A stretch of DNA of 64,000 bases, from the NCBI GenBank assembly GCA_964006375.1, contig OZ023267.1, positions 38,783,753 through 38,847,752 of the forward strand, read 5' to 3'. Positions 1 to 13,420 of the stretch are shown here, piece after piece. Both the position numbers and the translations under genes were made by a program. The stretch comes from Tillus elongatus. Lineage: Eukaryota > Arthropoda > Insecta > Coleoptera > Cleridae. The notes below the pieces were generated by a model. It saw only the letters and a program-made list of their open reading frames with translations, was not told where the DNA came from and searched no databases. How positions within the stretch are numbered: position 1 is the stretch's first letter; each line of letters starts with the position of its first letter.

Positions 1-552
<552 letters not shown>

Positions 553-724
553 GTTTCGCATAAGAACCGACACAGAGCAGGGGCATGTAGGGGACACAAA
601 ATATTGTGATTTAACTTACCCCTATACTATGTTGCACCCCTGAGAAGTTATAGGCCTTTAAAGTGGGGTTTCTAATAAGTACACTTGGAGAACACCCAAA
701 TCACCACAACACATATTTCAGAGA

Positions 725-765
725 CCTTACGATCGTTTCGTTGACAAAGTCAACATCTTCAGAGG
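725..765 (-). ncRNA. Hammerhead ribozyme-like motif, P1 left arm
   Basis: On the minus strand the order is CCU, CUGAAGA (core variant of CUGAUGA), a 6-bp stem II (GUUGAC/GUCAAC) with a 3-nt loop, GAAAC, the palindromic stem III ACGAUCGU, the cleavage triplet GUA, then AGG pairing with CCU. One extra U sits between the core and stem II. Short palindromic stem III suggests activity only as a dimer. Penelope-like elements are known to carry such motifs. Activity is not shown. Confidence 0.6.
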
Positions 766-786
766 AAGAAAATTCTGAATTTTCTT

Positions 787-827
787 CCTCTGAAGATGTT
801 GACTTTGTCAACGAAACGATCGTAAGG
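787..827 (+). ncRNA. Hammerhead ribozyme-like motif, P1 right arm
   Basis: Mirror copy of the motif at 725-765: core CTGAAGA 790-796, stem II with 6 bp, GAA 813-815, palindromic stem III 816-823, predicted cleavage after A824, AGG 825-827 pairing with CCT 787-789. Confidence 0.6.
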
Positions 828-1344
828 TCTCTGAAATATGTGTTGTGGTGATTTGGGTGTTCTCCAAGTGTACTTATTAGTGCTCATCACAGGTTACAGT
901 TTTCACATAGTGGGGTTTATAATTTCGAAAAAAATCAATATCTCAGTTATGCTTGAACTTGGAAAAACTAAATTTGGTTATGAGTGTACCAAAGGCAGTA
1001 ATCCACAGTAACAAAAATTTAATTCAAGCATTTTAAAGGGTTGATAAGGCATGATTAACTCTTAAAATGTGGCAGAATTTTTTAACCTATTTTATTGAAA
1101 TTCAATTCTACAACTTTTATTACTGTTATTGTCGTTTTCAACAAAATTCCGAATAACTGAATACACGTATTAGAGCTGTGTTATTTAAAATAATCGGAAA
1201 TTCAAATGAAATTTAACGTCAGACTTGACAATCAGGAAAGAAGTTGCAATAAGAATAATTTTACAGAAAAGCAAACAACTTAAACAATAGAAATAACATA
1301 ACATTTGCACCGATAAATAACAGAAATTGTTCAAAATAATCACC

Positions 1345-2040
1345 GTTCTCTCTCAGGCATTAATTCTTCATCGAAAATTGAAGTATACTCTATCCAACAA
1401 CTGCTGATTGTTTCTAATGAGTGTGCATTTATGTGTAATACGATTACACAATTCGGCTCGAAATGCAATAGCGAGGAATACACAAATTCTTTTAACATTC
1501 CCCAAAGAAAGAAGTTACATTTGTTGAGGTCTGGCGATCGTGGAGGCCACAAACTTGTGGGCAACTATTTCCTCTTCCAATCCATTTACTTGGATACTGG
1601 GGGTTTCAGTAGTCTCTAACAGCAATACTGAAATGAGGCGGTGGCCCATCGTGCATAAACAAATGTTCCAGTTTAAGTTGTATAGGCACTTCGTCGAGTA
1701 GATCCCGAAGATTGCTTTGGAGAAGTTCTAAATAAGTTTCGCCATTTGATCGATTCGGTAAAACAACTGCACCAATTAAATATCGATCAATAATACCGAT
1801 CCAAACATTTATTTTAAACTCGCGTTGGGAATGCCGAGGAGTTACTAAATGAGGGTTTACATCAGAATATTCACCATGGTTACGTAAATTTGTAATACGT
1901 CTGCGGGTGAAACAAGCTTCGTCAGTAAAATAATTTTCTTTTGAAAACTAATTTCTTGGTGCAAAATAAACTGACAGAAATTCACTCGTTTAACCAAATT
2001 TTCCGGTAATAATTCTTGCACTTTTTCACACTAATAGCAT
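1345..2040 (-). pseudogene. Decayed Tc1/mariner-type (DDE) transposase of T1
   Basis: Read leftward, the translation gives a linker (LPENLVKRVNFC), then FTDEACF with the first catalytic Asp, a NHGEYSDVNPH block, a long readable stretch ending FMHDGPPPHF with the second Asp, then WPPRSPDLN followed by FFLWGMLKEFVY with the third Asp after frame changes. These blocks are typical of the DDE_3/IS630-Tc1-mariner fold that cuts and pastes DNA at TA. At least one stop (after AVRDY) and frameshifts break it, and the N-terminal helix-turn-helix present in the relatives at 5.6, 28.5, 56.4 and 62.8 kb is missing. It cannot make active enzyme. Confidence 0.8.
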
Positions 2041-2613
2041 GTCAACTTCGCTAAATGGAAATTTCCCTGCGATTTTCACAACACTCGGCAAATATTACTA
2101 AAATAAAACCACTTATTTTCCTAATTGTCAAGTCTGACGTTAAATTTCATAGCCAACGTTCAAATTTCCGATGATTTTAAATAACACAGCTCTAATACGT
2201 GTACTTAGTTATTCGGAATTTTGTTGAACGCGACAAAGTTTTTTGAAAATTAATAAGAGTTATAAAAGTTTTAGAATTAAATTCCCCATAAAGTGAAATA
2301 ATAATTTTTTTAATCCGCGAATAGGTTAAAAAAAATTGTCACATTTTAAGCTTGAATCATCCTTTATCAACCCTTTTAAATTAATATTACTGTCGATTAT
2401 TGCCCTTGGTATACTCAAACCGTGTAGCATATTAAGTATTTCCAAGTTCAAGCATAACTGAGGTATTGATTTTTTTCGAAATTAAAAACCCCAATTTGAA
2501 GGCCTATAACTTCTCAGGGGTGCAACTTAATATAGAGATAAGTTGCATTAAATCACAACATTTTGGCTTCCTCTACATGATCCTGCTCTGTGTCGGTCCT
2601 TATGCGAATCACC

Positions 2614-3947
<1,334 letters not shown>

Positions 3948-3960
3948 GAGATTTTTTTCC

Positions 3961-4140
3961 AAATCTTCCACATGTACTACTAGTGCCCTTGTAGATTTAT
4001 GTTTTTCCTTTGATGCAAATACTCTAGATCCAAAAGGCTTAACCTGACCTAAATCTTCCACCTGTACTACTAGTGCCCTTGTAGATTTATGTTTTTCCTT
4101 TGATGCAAATACTCTAGATCCAAAGGGCTTAACCTGACCT
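3961..4140. repeat. 90-bp tandem duplication within left arm of T2
   Basis: Two units, 3,961-4,050 and 4,051-4,140, each starting AAATCTTCCAC and differing at only a few positions. The right arm of T2 has a single unit, so the duplication arose after the arms formed. Confidence 0.9.
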
Positions 4141-4232
4141 TAACCTTCGATCTATGTCCCACAACTTTTTGTTTTCACCAACTTATGACTTCAAACAACA
4201 CGATGTTATTGTGTTTATTACTTTATAGGTGT

Positions 4233-4312
4233 GTTCTCGCTCCAATTAGGATAACGTACTGACGAGCTCTAATTAGAGCAAAACCGGTCTGCCGTTCTAA
4301 TTATGGGCAGAG
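4233..4312 (+). ncRNA. Degenerate hammerhead ribozyme-like motif (type B)
   Basis: Related to the intact copy at 54,006-54,086. It has the outer stem I half GTTCTC, the core CTGACGA (4,259-4,265), palindromic stem II GCTCTAATTAGAGC, and ACCGGTC. The essential GAAA is changed to AAAA (loss of the catalytic G12), so it is probably dead. It lies inside T2. Confidence 0.6.
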
Positions 4313-4621
4313 TACTTCTAGCGTTACACCATGTTAAACAGCATCAAAAATTATTGAAAAAAGTATGTCTTATTGCGATACGATAAAATGAGCCGATTCG
4401 GAGAAGAACGACTTTAAACATTCTCGAAAAATTACGCTGCTTTAAACTAATTTTTACCGTCTCAACTCAATACAAAATTCATTCACTAACTACATTATTT
4501 AGTAACATTTTTGCTAACCACTACAAAGTGCATAACGTGTTAAATGTACATTTCGTGCATGCTCTTACAATAAGTTCCCGAAATGTTGTTCTTCCATTTC
4601 GACACATAAATTCATTCTTCT

Positions 4622-5673
4622 CAGAAAGTTGCGACGCACCCTTCTGAATATACCCTCCTTTTCTCCTATTATTGCTAAACTGTCAAAAATTCGTTGCCTT
4701 AACTGTTAGACGTTATTCCCAGGCGTTCTGTATACCAGTGACTTAACATAGCTCGAAAGAAAAAACTCGATTGGGTTCAAGTGGGGCGATCTGGAAGCTC
4801 AATATATGAATCCCCGCGCCCTATTCACCTCTCAGGGAAAATTTCATTAAGGTATTCCCTCAACGCTAAACTGTAATGAGGCGGTGCATCGTCATGCAGT
4901 AGCCATATTGCTCGTCGTACTCCAATAGGAACGTTTTCCAACAAAACGGGCAGATCATTTTGTAAAAAGTGTAGGTAAGCCTCACCATTAAGCCTTTGTG
5001 GTAAGAAATGTGGCCCAACTAAAAGATCTCCCACGATGCCGGCCCATATATTTACAGAATATTTATTCTGGAAACCATGTTCCACCACTAAATGAGGATT
5101 CTCGTCACACCAATAATGTTTATTATGGAGATTTATTGTACAATCATGCCCGAATCCAGTTTTATCCGTAAAAATAATGGAATTGATGAAATTTCTGTTG
5201 CCGCCATGGAGAGTCATAATTTTCCTGCAAAAATTCTGCCGTGGAAACAGATCTGCAGGGCAGTGGCGCTTGGACCTTCTGATAGTGGAATGTAGGAGTT
5301 GTTCATCCAAGATTTCATGGACTGAGCTTTTCGGAATATTATCTTGGTATGCAATTAACCTGACGCTTATATCAGGATTATTATCAGCTGCAACCAAAAT
5401 TCGAACTTCAGTCCCAGGAGCAGGAGTCCTTCGTTGTCGACCGATATCAAACCGTCTGATCTTAAAAGAGCCAAACTCACCTAATCTCTGATGGGTGGTA
5501 CTGAACAATTGCGATCGTGGAATCCTTATATCTGGAAACATATCTCGGTACAAACGTCCTGCTCTTGATGCATTTCCCGCAGCTAAGCCATAATAATAAT
5601 GCATGTCGTGCAGCTCAGCATTCGAATATTTATTATAATAATAATAATTATTCATTTCATTGGTTTTAATCAC
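4622..5673 (-). pseudogene. Degenerate Tc1/mariner-type transposase of T2
   Basis: The first 282 codons are open from the ATG at 5,671-5,673. The N-terminal helix-turn-helix region (about residues 15-70) contains YSNAELHDMHYYYG and FPDIRIPRSQLF, which is shared with the transposases at 28.5 and 62.8 kb. The catalytic core follows: IIFTDKTGF (first Asp, with K replacing the usual E beside it), HYWCDENPH, LPQRLNGEAYLHFL and LLHDDAPPHYS (second Asp). A TGA then replaces the Trp before IGRG, and a later frameshift leads to LNPIEFFLSSYVKSLVY. With frames restored conceptually only, the third catalytic Asp position appears to be Thr. It is therefore doubly disabled, by nonsense and by active-site loss. 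Confidence 0.85.
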
Positions 5674-6426
5674 GATACTTATTACACATAAATGGTCACA
5701 ACAGAAAGTTCACATGAAAACTATCTGTCAAAAGTTGCTAAGGCAACATCAAGCTTTTGTTTTCAAAGCATTCTTTGCAAATCGTACAAATCAGTTTACT
5801 GCAGCGTTGTGTGTGTGTTAGTTTAGGGATGGCCTCGGAAGCAAAGTCCATTAGCCACAAACTGTTATACGCGACAGACAGAAATCAAAGAAGAAAGTCC
5901 ACAATAATGAGTAACAAATCGGAGTTATGTGTATAACATATGACATCACTGTTGTTCTATTACCCCAAATGACAAAATTATGCTATACTAAATACTAAAT
6001 ATACTAAAATTAAGACTATTTATACTATACTATAATATTGTTGGTACTTTTTTATCCGCAGCGTTAAAGCATGGAAATGTTTGAAGTCGTTTTTATCAGA
6101 ATCCGTTGATCGCAACAAGAGATACTTTCTTGAATAACTTGTGATGCTCTTTAACATGGTGCTCTCTAAATTCACTAACTAGTGAAAACAAAGAAGTTGT
6201 GGGCCATAGGTCGAAGGTTAAGGTCAGGTTAGGCCCTTTGGCACTCGAGTATTTGTATCATATTTGGGACAATAATCTACAAGGGCACTAGTAATACATG
6301 TGAAAGATTTGAAAAAAGCAAATCACTAATAACAAAATTATATAAAAAAACCATAAAAAATATTTTTTTGACAGCTGTATCTTCCAAATACACTTGAGAA
6401 CCCAAATCACAACACCATAAAAAAGA

Positions 6427-6466
6427 CCTGACGATCGTTTCACTAACCAAGTTAGCGTCATCAGAG
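6427..6466 (-). ncRNA. Hammerhead ribozyme-like motif, P2 left arm
   Basis: On the minus strand: CTGATGA, one extra C, stem II GCTAAC/GTTAGT with a 3-nt loop, GAAAC, palindromic stem III ACGATCGT, cleavage triplet GTC, then AGG. The catalytic core is intact. Stem I is weak (U-A, C-G, U-G). Confidence 0.6.
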
Positions 6467-6749
6467 AATGAAAAATTCTAACTATTTTAAAAACTCACAT
6501 CAGCTTATATATAGGATCTTAGGTAAAGGGACCGAACTGAGATGGAAAAATAAACGCAGGCAAATTCTGCAGTGTATTGTATTTTTATCGCGGGACGCGG
6601 TCTGCACTGTCCCTACTAACTTATCCAAAATGTGTCCATCTTTAGTAATTTTGGAAAGGTTCAACGACACCTAAATTAACATAGTTTGCTTTGTCGGAAC
6701 TATTTGTATTATTATGTTATCTCTAGGACGTGTTAAAAACGTGGGAATT

Positions 6750-7491
6750 TTTATTTAGCGAAGCAATCGATCAAGTGGCTCCTAATCGGCGGTGGTGCCA
6801 CGTTCATCCAATTTTTATTGTAACTATATTTCGCAATATATATACTTTCGAAGGAATTTAGCTGTTCTGGTTGTCTAATATTTTTTATTAATTTCAGATT
6901 ATCTTCATTAACGTGATGATTATTCTCCCAAATATGTCGAGCGACAGTAGATCTATCTATAGTACCGTAACGTTATTGGGCTAAGTCTTCTTTGAATCTA
7001 ACTCCAATCGATATTTTTGTTTGCCCGACGTACTAACGATTACAATCTTTACAACTTATTTCATAAATTTCCGACATTTTGTCCATGCTATCCTTGTCTT
7101 TTCGGTTACCTAGCAAGTTTTTTAAGGTATTTTTTGTCGAAAATGTTAGCTGCAGGTTGAGTTTTTTTAAAATGCTATCTAGACCCCTCGTGATTCTAGG
7201 TTCAAATGGTAAGTAAACAAACTTTATTTAGGATTTCTATCTTTTAAACGTTGTTGATTCCACCAACATTTTCTTTGTTTTCTGTTTGTTGATTAATTTT
7301 TCCACCAGGCAAGCAGTGTATCCGTTATATTCGGCCACGTTCTTGATATAATTTAATTCTTTGGTATATCTACTTTTGTTTAAAGGAAAATTAGTTAACT
7401 GATTTACTAAAAAATTCAGACTGGCCATTTTTTGTGCGTACGTATGATGTGAGTCGTTCGGAATGTAGCTTATAGTGTTGGTTTCCAACAC
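6750..7491 (-). pseudogene. Penelope-like RT C-terminus plus GIY-YIG remnant
   Basis: The open part (7,237-7,491) reads YIPNDSHHTYAQKMASLNFL, then LNYIKNVAEYNGYTACLVEK. This matches the pattern in Penelope-like reverse transcriptases just after the catalytic palm: Y.P..S.H...K.A, then EL..Ik..A..NGY. Downstream on the same strand (to about 6,750) broken frames contain counterparts of the GIY-YIG nuclease domain seen intact on the other arm. Most of the RT, including the catalytic Asp pair, is absent, so this is a 5'-truncated copy. Confidence 0.75.
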
Positions 7492-7499
7492 TATAAGCT

Positions 7500-7962
7500 A
7501 CATTCTATTGGAACCTCAAATAACGAGGGGTCTAGATAGCATTTTTTAAAAAGTCAACTTGCAGCTAACATTTTCGACAAAAAATACCTTAAAAAACTTG
7601 CTAGATAACCCAAAAGACAAGGATAGCACGGACAAAATGTCGGGAATTTATGAAATAATTTGTAAAGATTGTAATCTTAAGTACGTTGGGCAAACAAAAA
7701 TATAGATTGGAGTTAGATTCAAAGAACACTTAGCCTAATTACGTTACGGTACTATAGATAGATCTACTGTCGCCCGATATATTTGGGATAATAATCTTCA
7801 CGTTAATGAAGATAATCTGAAATTAATAAAAAATGTTAGACAACCCGGACAGCTAAATTCCTTAGAAAGTATATATATATTGCGATATATAGTTACAACG
7901 AAATTGTATGAACGTGGCACCACCGCCGATTACGAGCCACCTGATCGATTGCTTCGTTAAAT
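7500..7962 (+). pseudogene. GIY-YIG endonuclease domain of Penelope-like element
   Basis: The translation reads KMSGIYEIICKDCNLKYVGQ, then VRFKEHL after a stop, ARYIWDNN, LESIYI and ending ADYEPPDRLL. GIY...YVG, the Arg-x(3)-His (RFKEH), and the later Glu (LESIYI) are the signature residues of the GIY-YIG nick-making nuclease fused to RT in Penelope-like elements. Two in-frame stops (after QTKI and after HLA) kill it. The minus arm carries the inverted counterpart. Confidence 0.82.
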
Positions 7963-8247
7963 AAAAATTCCCACGTTTTTAAAATGTCCTAGAGATAATA
8001 TAATAATACAGATAGTCCCGACGAAGCAAACTATGTTAATTTAGGTGTCGTTGAACCTTTCCAAAATTACTAAAGATAGACACATTTTAGATAAGTCAGT
8101 AGGGACAGTGCAGACCTCGTCCCGTGATAAAAATACAATACACTGCAGAATTTGCCTGCGTTTATTTTCCCATCTCAGTTCGGTCCCTTTACCTAATATG
8201 CGGTATATAAGGTGATGTTAGTTTTTAAAATAGTTAGAATTTTTCAT

Positions 8248-8288
8248 CCTTTGATGACGCTAACTTGATTGGTGAAACGATCGTTAGG
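8248..8288 (+). ncRNA. Hammerhead ribozyme-like motif, P2 right arm (core mutated)
   Basis: Mirror of 6,427-6,466, but the core is TTGATGA (C3 changed) and stem II has mismatches. GAAAC and ACGATCGT remain. Probably inactive. Confidence 0.5.
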
Positions 8289-8642
8289 TCTTTTTTTTAA
8301 TGTGTTGTGGTGATTTGGGTTCTCCAAGTGTACTTGTCAGTGCTCATCACAGGTTCCAATCTTCACTTAGTACCTGTATCTTCGTTAATATTGAGTTTTC
8401 TAAAAAATGTTATAAAACTTTGTGGCGCTAATTTCTTGTGAGGAATCACCCCCTGAAGTCTTGACGCATAATCTCCCGACACGTGTATATATCTTATATA
8501 TGAAAGCCAGAACACAATGTTCCAAGCCCTAGACCAAATAATCATGTCTGCTTTATGACGGGGTAGAAACAATACGAAAAATTTAAAGTAGGTAAGTAAT
8601 AGTTGCGAAGCAATGATATATGTTACTGAAATAAAAAACTCT

Positions 8643-9977
<1,335 letters not shown>

Positions 9978-11040
9978 AATGACATCTGCTATAACAACAA
10001 ATTATTTAGTTAATATTTGATTGCATATCGTACCATGTAGTTGTTCTTAAGCGTTGCCGTTGTTAATGGGACAAAGACAAATATGATAACAATAAAAACG
10101 ATAATTGCTGTTGTTTGTCAAATATTTCTTTGATTACAGGCCTAATAAAATATTTGTAGAGAAAACATTAAACTCCTTAGAACTATAATGCAAAGAACCA
10201 ACTTCCAACCAATAAAAATTAATACTTACCTTTGTTATGCTTGACTTTACACATTATGACTCTGTGTTCCTGTAAGTGCATAGCGTGAAGCAGACTGGGT
10301 TATCAGCCCCCTGTAGTCATCTCCTTGTTTTGCGCTCGCCTTTTCTCCTCACTGGTAGCTTCATCTGCCACTAATTATGGATAATTCTCTTAAACTTATC
10401 GTGTCTGAAGATTCTCTGCCTCCAAACCTGCAATTCAACATGCAACGCTCAATTGTTTTAATTTAGTACAGTTAAGTCGATAAAATTCATTTAAGATATT
10501 AGATACTTGTAGCGAATCCAAAATCTAATAACTGAGGCACGAAAAAATCCAAACAAAAAGACAAAAATATTCGCATTTAAATACGTCAAATTGACAAAAA
10601 AAATGCAAAGATTTTAGAAAAAAATGCAAAAATTATGCATAATATTAAGTTTGCTAAATCACTGATTATGAATATTATTGTGTTTCTTCTTAAATTTTTT
10701 TCGTTAGAAATTTTGATAAAAATGAAACTTCAAGTACAATTTGTTAGAAAATACAAGTTCTTTATTCATAAGTATCATAATTCATAAGATTATACATAAT
10801 AATTTTTTTAAATGAAATAAAATGATTAACAAAACTATACGAAACACTATATTACACATAAATCATGTCTTAAAATAATTATAAAAACAATGAATTACTA
10901 AGGGTTTTCCAAAGTTTTCTAGGAAAAAACTGTATCTTTTGTCAGTAAACATGTGTTTAAAAATAGAGCAACTTCGTTCAACATCAACGGAAGTAATAGG
11001 AGCATATTTATATTTAGAAATAATGTTTGTTTTCAATAAT
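9978..11040. other. Unassigned AT-rich interval
   Basis: About 1 kb with no supported gene, repeat end or RNA. Base composition is very AT-rich from 10,540 onward. Confidence 0.5.
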
Positions 11041-11238
11041 TAACAAAAACTCAATTTATTGCATTTGGCCCTCAACAATCTCAGCTCCCTGATATCAACA
11101 ATATCGTCATCCACACAAGGCACTGTCCACAGAATCCAAACTGTGCGTGCACGATAACTATAAACCGCACAGACTGCTTAAAATATTTGGTAAGTACACT
11201 TGGAGAAACCCAAATCACCACAACACTTATTTCAGAGA

Positions 11239-11279
11239 CCTTACGATCGTTTCGTTGACAATGTCAACATCTTCAGAGG
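11239..11279 (-). ncRNA. Hammerhead ribozyme-like motif, P3 left arm
   Basis: Same architecture as in P1: CCU, CUGAAGA, extra U, GUUGAC/GUCAAC stem II, GAAAC, palindromic ACGAUCGU, GUA, AGG. Confidence 0.6.
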
Positions 11280-11302
11280 AAGAATAATTCAGAATTTTTC
11301 TT

Positions 11303-11343
11303 CCTCTGAAGATGTTGACATTGTCAACGAAACGATCGTAAGG
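11303..11343 (+). ncRNA. Hammerhead ribozyme-like motif, P3 right arm
   Basis: Mirror copy with core CTGAAGA 11,306-11,312 and AGG 11,341-11,343 pairing with CCT 11,303-11,305. Confidence 0.6.
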
Positions 11344-11935
11344 TCTCTGAAATAAGATTTGTGGTGATTTGGGTTTCTCCAAGTGTACTTATTAGTGATC
11401 ATCACAGGTTCCAGTTTTCACATAGTAAAATATTTGGGTATTTTCATCGATCAGTGCTTCAAGTGGGCCCAAGATATTAATTATGTTAACGAAAAGATTA
11501 GAAAAACAATCTATAAATTTAAACTACTTAGGAATATGCTCTTGCTTAACCACTACACAGAAATGGATTTTTAAAACTATTCTGAAAAAACCCATCGTTA
11601 CTGGTTTTCAGTGAATCCAAATTATTTAACATAACTCAATTAAGTGCTTATGCCGTACTCAAATATATGGGTAAATCAGATAAATATAGATTTGTAATCA
11701 GTCACGAAAAGAATACAAGGTCATCCTCTGCAGGTAATTTAAAAATTCCTTCAAAAAATCTCACCGTGTGCTTGCAGCACATAAGCTTTTATGGTTCTAA
11801 ACTTTTTAACCGGCTACCTCTTAATTTTCGCAAAAAGCCTTTACCAGCTTTCAAACGGGCTATGAGGGGATGGTTGGGTGACAATACTGCCTTCCTAAAT
11901 AGAATCTATAAATCGTGAAGAATGGCACTTAGACC

Positions 11936-12323
11936 ACACCGACTTATCTCCAGGTCATAAATTACCTAAACCTTGTGACATTGTAAATGACTCCACTTGA
12001 AAGCCGAACGTGACAAAATATGAAACTTTCCATGATATTGGCCTTTACTACACTAAAACCTGGGCCCTCAAGGGTGTAACGCAAATTCCCATTTCTTTCC
12101 GTGGGTATATTTACCTAAGTATTCTCAGATCTTAAAAAAAGATAACTTACCTGCCCATAGACGTACCTTGTTTTGGTATATTACTTTCTTAGAAACGCAT
12201 AATAAATATACTACTCATCTGATCGCCTTCTTTAGTACAAACAAACCCCTTACGGGTTTACCGTACTCTCTATAATCTATAACATTTCACATGAATGAAT
12301 ATTGTACTTAGCCGTAGGGTAGC

Positions 12324-12376
<53 letters not shown>

Positions 12377-12929
12377 AAGTCATGACAAAGTGGGAACCTA
12401 ACTCATAAATGCGTTATTTAATTTTTTCAAGAAAAATGGTCGGACAGGTCAATATTAGCCTATCGATTGTCAACTTATGGCGTAAAAATTCCATTTATGA
12501 CGTCACCTATTTCTGAATGGTGACGTTATAATAACGTTTTTAAATGACAACCATGTTTTTTGCCGTTTTACTATAGGCCTGCTTACTACTTAAATAATGA
12601 AGAAGAAAAAGGTACCTCACATAACAATTTTTTTGAAAAAATAGCATTATTTACTTTAAAACATGGAAACGTAAATTTAATTGAAAAAATTATGGAACCA
12701 AGGAAAACAAACAAAATTTAGCAAAAGTGTTCAAATTGTTCTCTACCTACCATTTGACATTGACCAATTGAATATTGCTTATATTTTTGGTATCTATATA
12801 ACAATTAGCAGTCTCAGTAGCGAAGCAGGTAGACCATTGGCTTTCGTGTTGGATGTTCTGGATTCGCATCCTACCACAGCTTTTCATAAATTATAAATAA
12901 TTATTAATTTGGTACTTATTAAAACATAA
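11936..12929. other. Unassigned sequence with short (TA)n
   Basis: It contains a 50-bp (TA)n tract at 12,325-12,374 without recognisable HINE blocks. Nothing else is supported. Confidence 0.5.
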
Positions 12930-13155
12930 CAACTGCCGTGACAATGGCATTGTGGTTGAGAAAGTTGAATGCCTGCACCCGCTCTTCAGAAAGGCCGCTA
13001 AGATGTCGGTCTCGTGTACCACGCGATGCTAGGCATGTTGAACCTCCCTACCCTGCGTACAAACTTCGGGAGTTCGGTTAAATATAGAGTAACGCGAAAC
13101 CTATGTCTGGCGTCGGTGACTGGACATAGTCGCTGAAATAGGTAGACGGTAAAGA
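12930..13155 (+). repeat. Diverged tRNA-derived SINE
   Basis: The right part (ATAGTCGCTGAAATAGG, then ACGGTAAAGAAAC) matches the reverse complement of the left end of the SINE at 17,289-17,645. The internal word GATGCTAGGCATGTT also corresponds to that SINE's body. The tRNA-like head is too decayed to show clear A and B boxes. Confidence 0.6.
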
Positions 13156-13261
13156 AACCAAATACAATAATACTTTTTTAGGATAAATTTTAGGATTGTT
13201 TTGAAAAACACATTATCTCCAAAGCAGTACCCGTTTTTTAAGAAAGTGACAGAAAAATGTT

Positions 13262-13420
13262 AATGTTCGGACACAGCCAGTGCCTGATGGTAGTCAATTT
13301 TCATTAATGTACATTTTTATAACTCAATTTTCCATTAACCTAGAAACTTAAATTTTGGTACACAAAACGTATATGAAAGGCAACAAATAAACGAAGCTTT
13401 ACCAAAATACATTTAAAGGT
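13262..13420 (-). repeat. HINE-like hairpin-end fragment
   Basis: A degenerate version of the hairpin end and subterminal repeat (GGACACAGCCAGTGCC, then GGTAGTCAATTTTCATTAA), followed by a little of the right block (TTAAATTTTGGTACA). No (TA)n is attached. Confidence 0.6.

Larger units (their letters stand above)
672..908. mobile_element. Penelope-like palindromic hairpin unit (P1)
   Basis: A near-perfect palindrome of about 100 bp per arm, centred near 775, has outer sequence starting AAGTACACTTGGAGAA. It is flanked by a 10-bp direct repeat AGTGGGGTTT (662-671 and 909-918), a clean target-site duplication inside the left arm of T1. The same unit occurs at 6,385-8,373, 11,191-11,425 and 19,936-20,224. 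The 6.4-kb copy contains Penelope-type RT and GIY-YIG sequence, so I infer that the short palindromes are head-to-head terminal repeats of a Penelope-like element. Each arm carries a hammerhead-like motif. Confidence 0.75.
3949..6326 (-). mobile_element. Tc1/mariner-type element T2 with ~190-bp TIRs
   Basis: Inverted arms share the words AAATCTTCCACATGTACTAC, CTAGTGCCCTTGTAGATT and CTTAACCTTCGATCTATG (left, to about 4,160; right, about 6,185-6,326, with substitutions). The left arm includes a 90-bp tandem duplication. A degenerate minus-strand transposase fills the middle (4,622-5,673). The left edge sits immediately beside the hairpin end of H1. Exact termini and TSD are not resolved. Confidence 0.7.
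6385..8373. mobile_element. Penelope-like element, head-to-head inverted copies (P2)
   Basis: This ~2-kb element is an inverted repeat of two 5'-truncated Penelope-like copies meeting near 7,487. It is bounded by a 10-bp TSD CTGTATCTTC (6,375-6,384 and 8,374-8,383). Outer ends carry the same terminal sequence and hammerhead-like motifs as the short palindromes P1, P3 and P4. Each arm contains remnants of the C-terminal coding region: RT tail on the minus arm, and GIY-YIG on both. Head-to-head truncated copies with variable TSDs are a known hallmark of Penelope-like insertion. Confidence 0.82.
11191..11425. mobile_element. Penelope-like palindromic hairpin unit (P3) with 12-bp TSD
   Basis: The palindrome is the same as P1 and interrupts the RT fragment mid-codon run. 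Direct repeats TAAAATATTTGG flank it exactly (11,179-11,190 and 11,426-11,437). Removing the unit and one repeat rejoins KYLG in the LINE frame, which proves this is an insertion. Confidence 0.88.
11041..11935 (+). pseudogene. Non-LTR retrotransposon RT C-terminal fragment
   Basis: The frame starting near 11,041 reads LTKTQFIAFGP (the post-catalytic 'NKTk..FG' block) and continues to DCLKYL. It resumes after a Penelope hairpin at 11,191-11,425 as VKYLGIFIDQCFKWAQDINY and VNEKIRKTIYKFKLLRNML, the thumb region following the palm. The C-terminal tail ends with YGSKLFNRLPLNFR and FKRAMRGWLGD. That combination is typical of CR1/Jockey-group LINEs. The palm with the catalytic Asp pair is missing and stops occur (after TEMDF). 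It is an old fragment later used as a target. Confidence 0.8.

Noticed and set aside
3961..4140. CRISPR-like or satellite array
   Set aside because: Only two direct units without spacers, and one arm of a transposon explains them.
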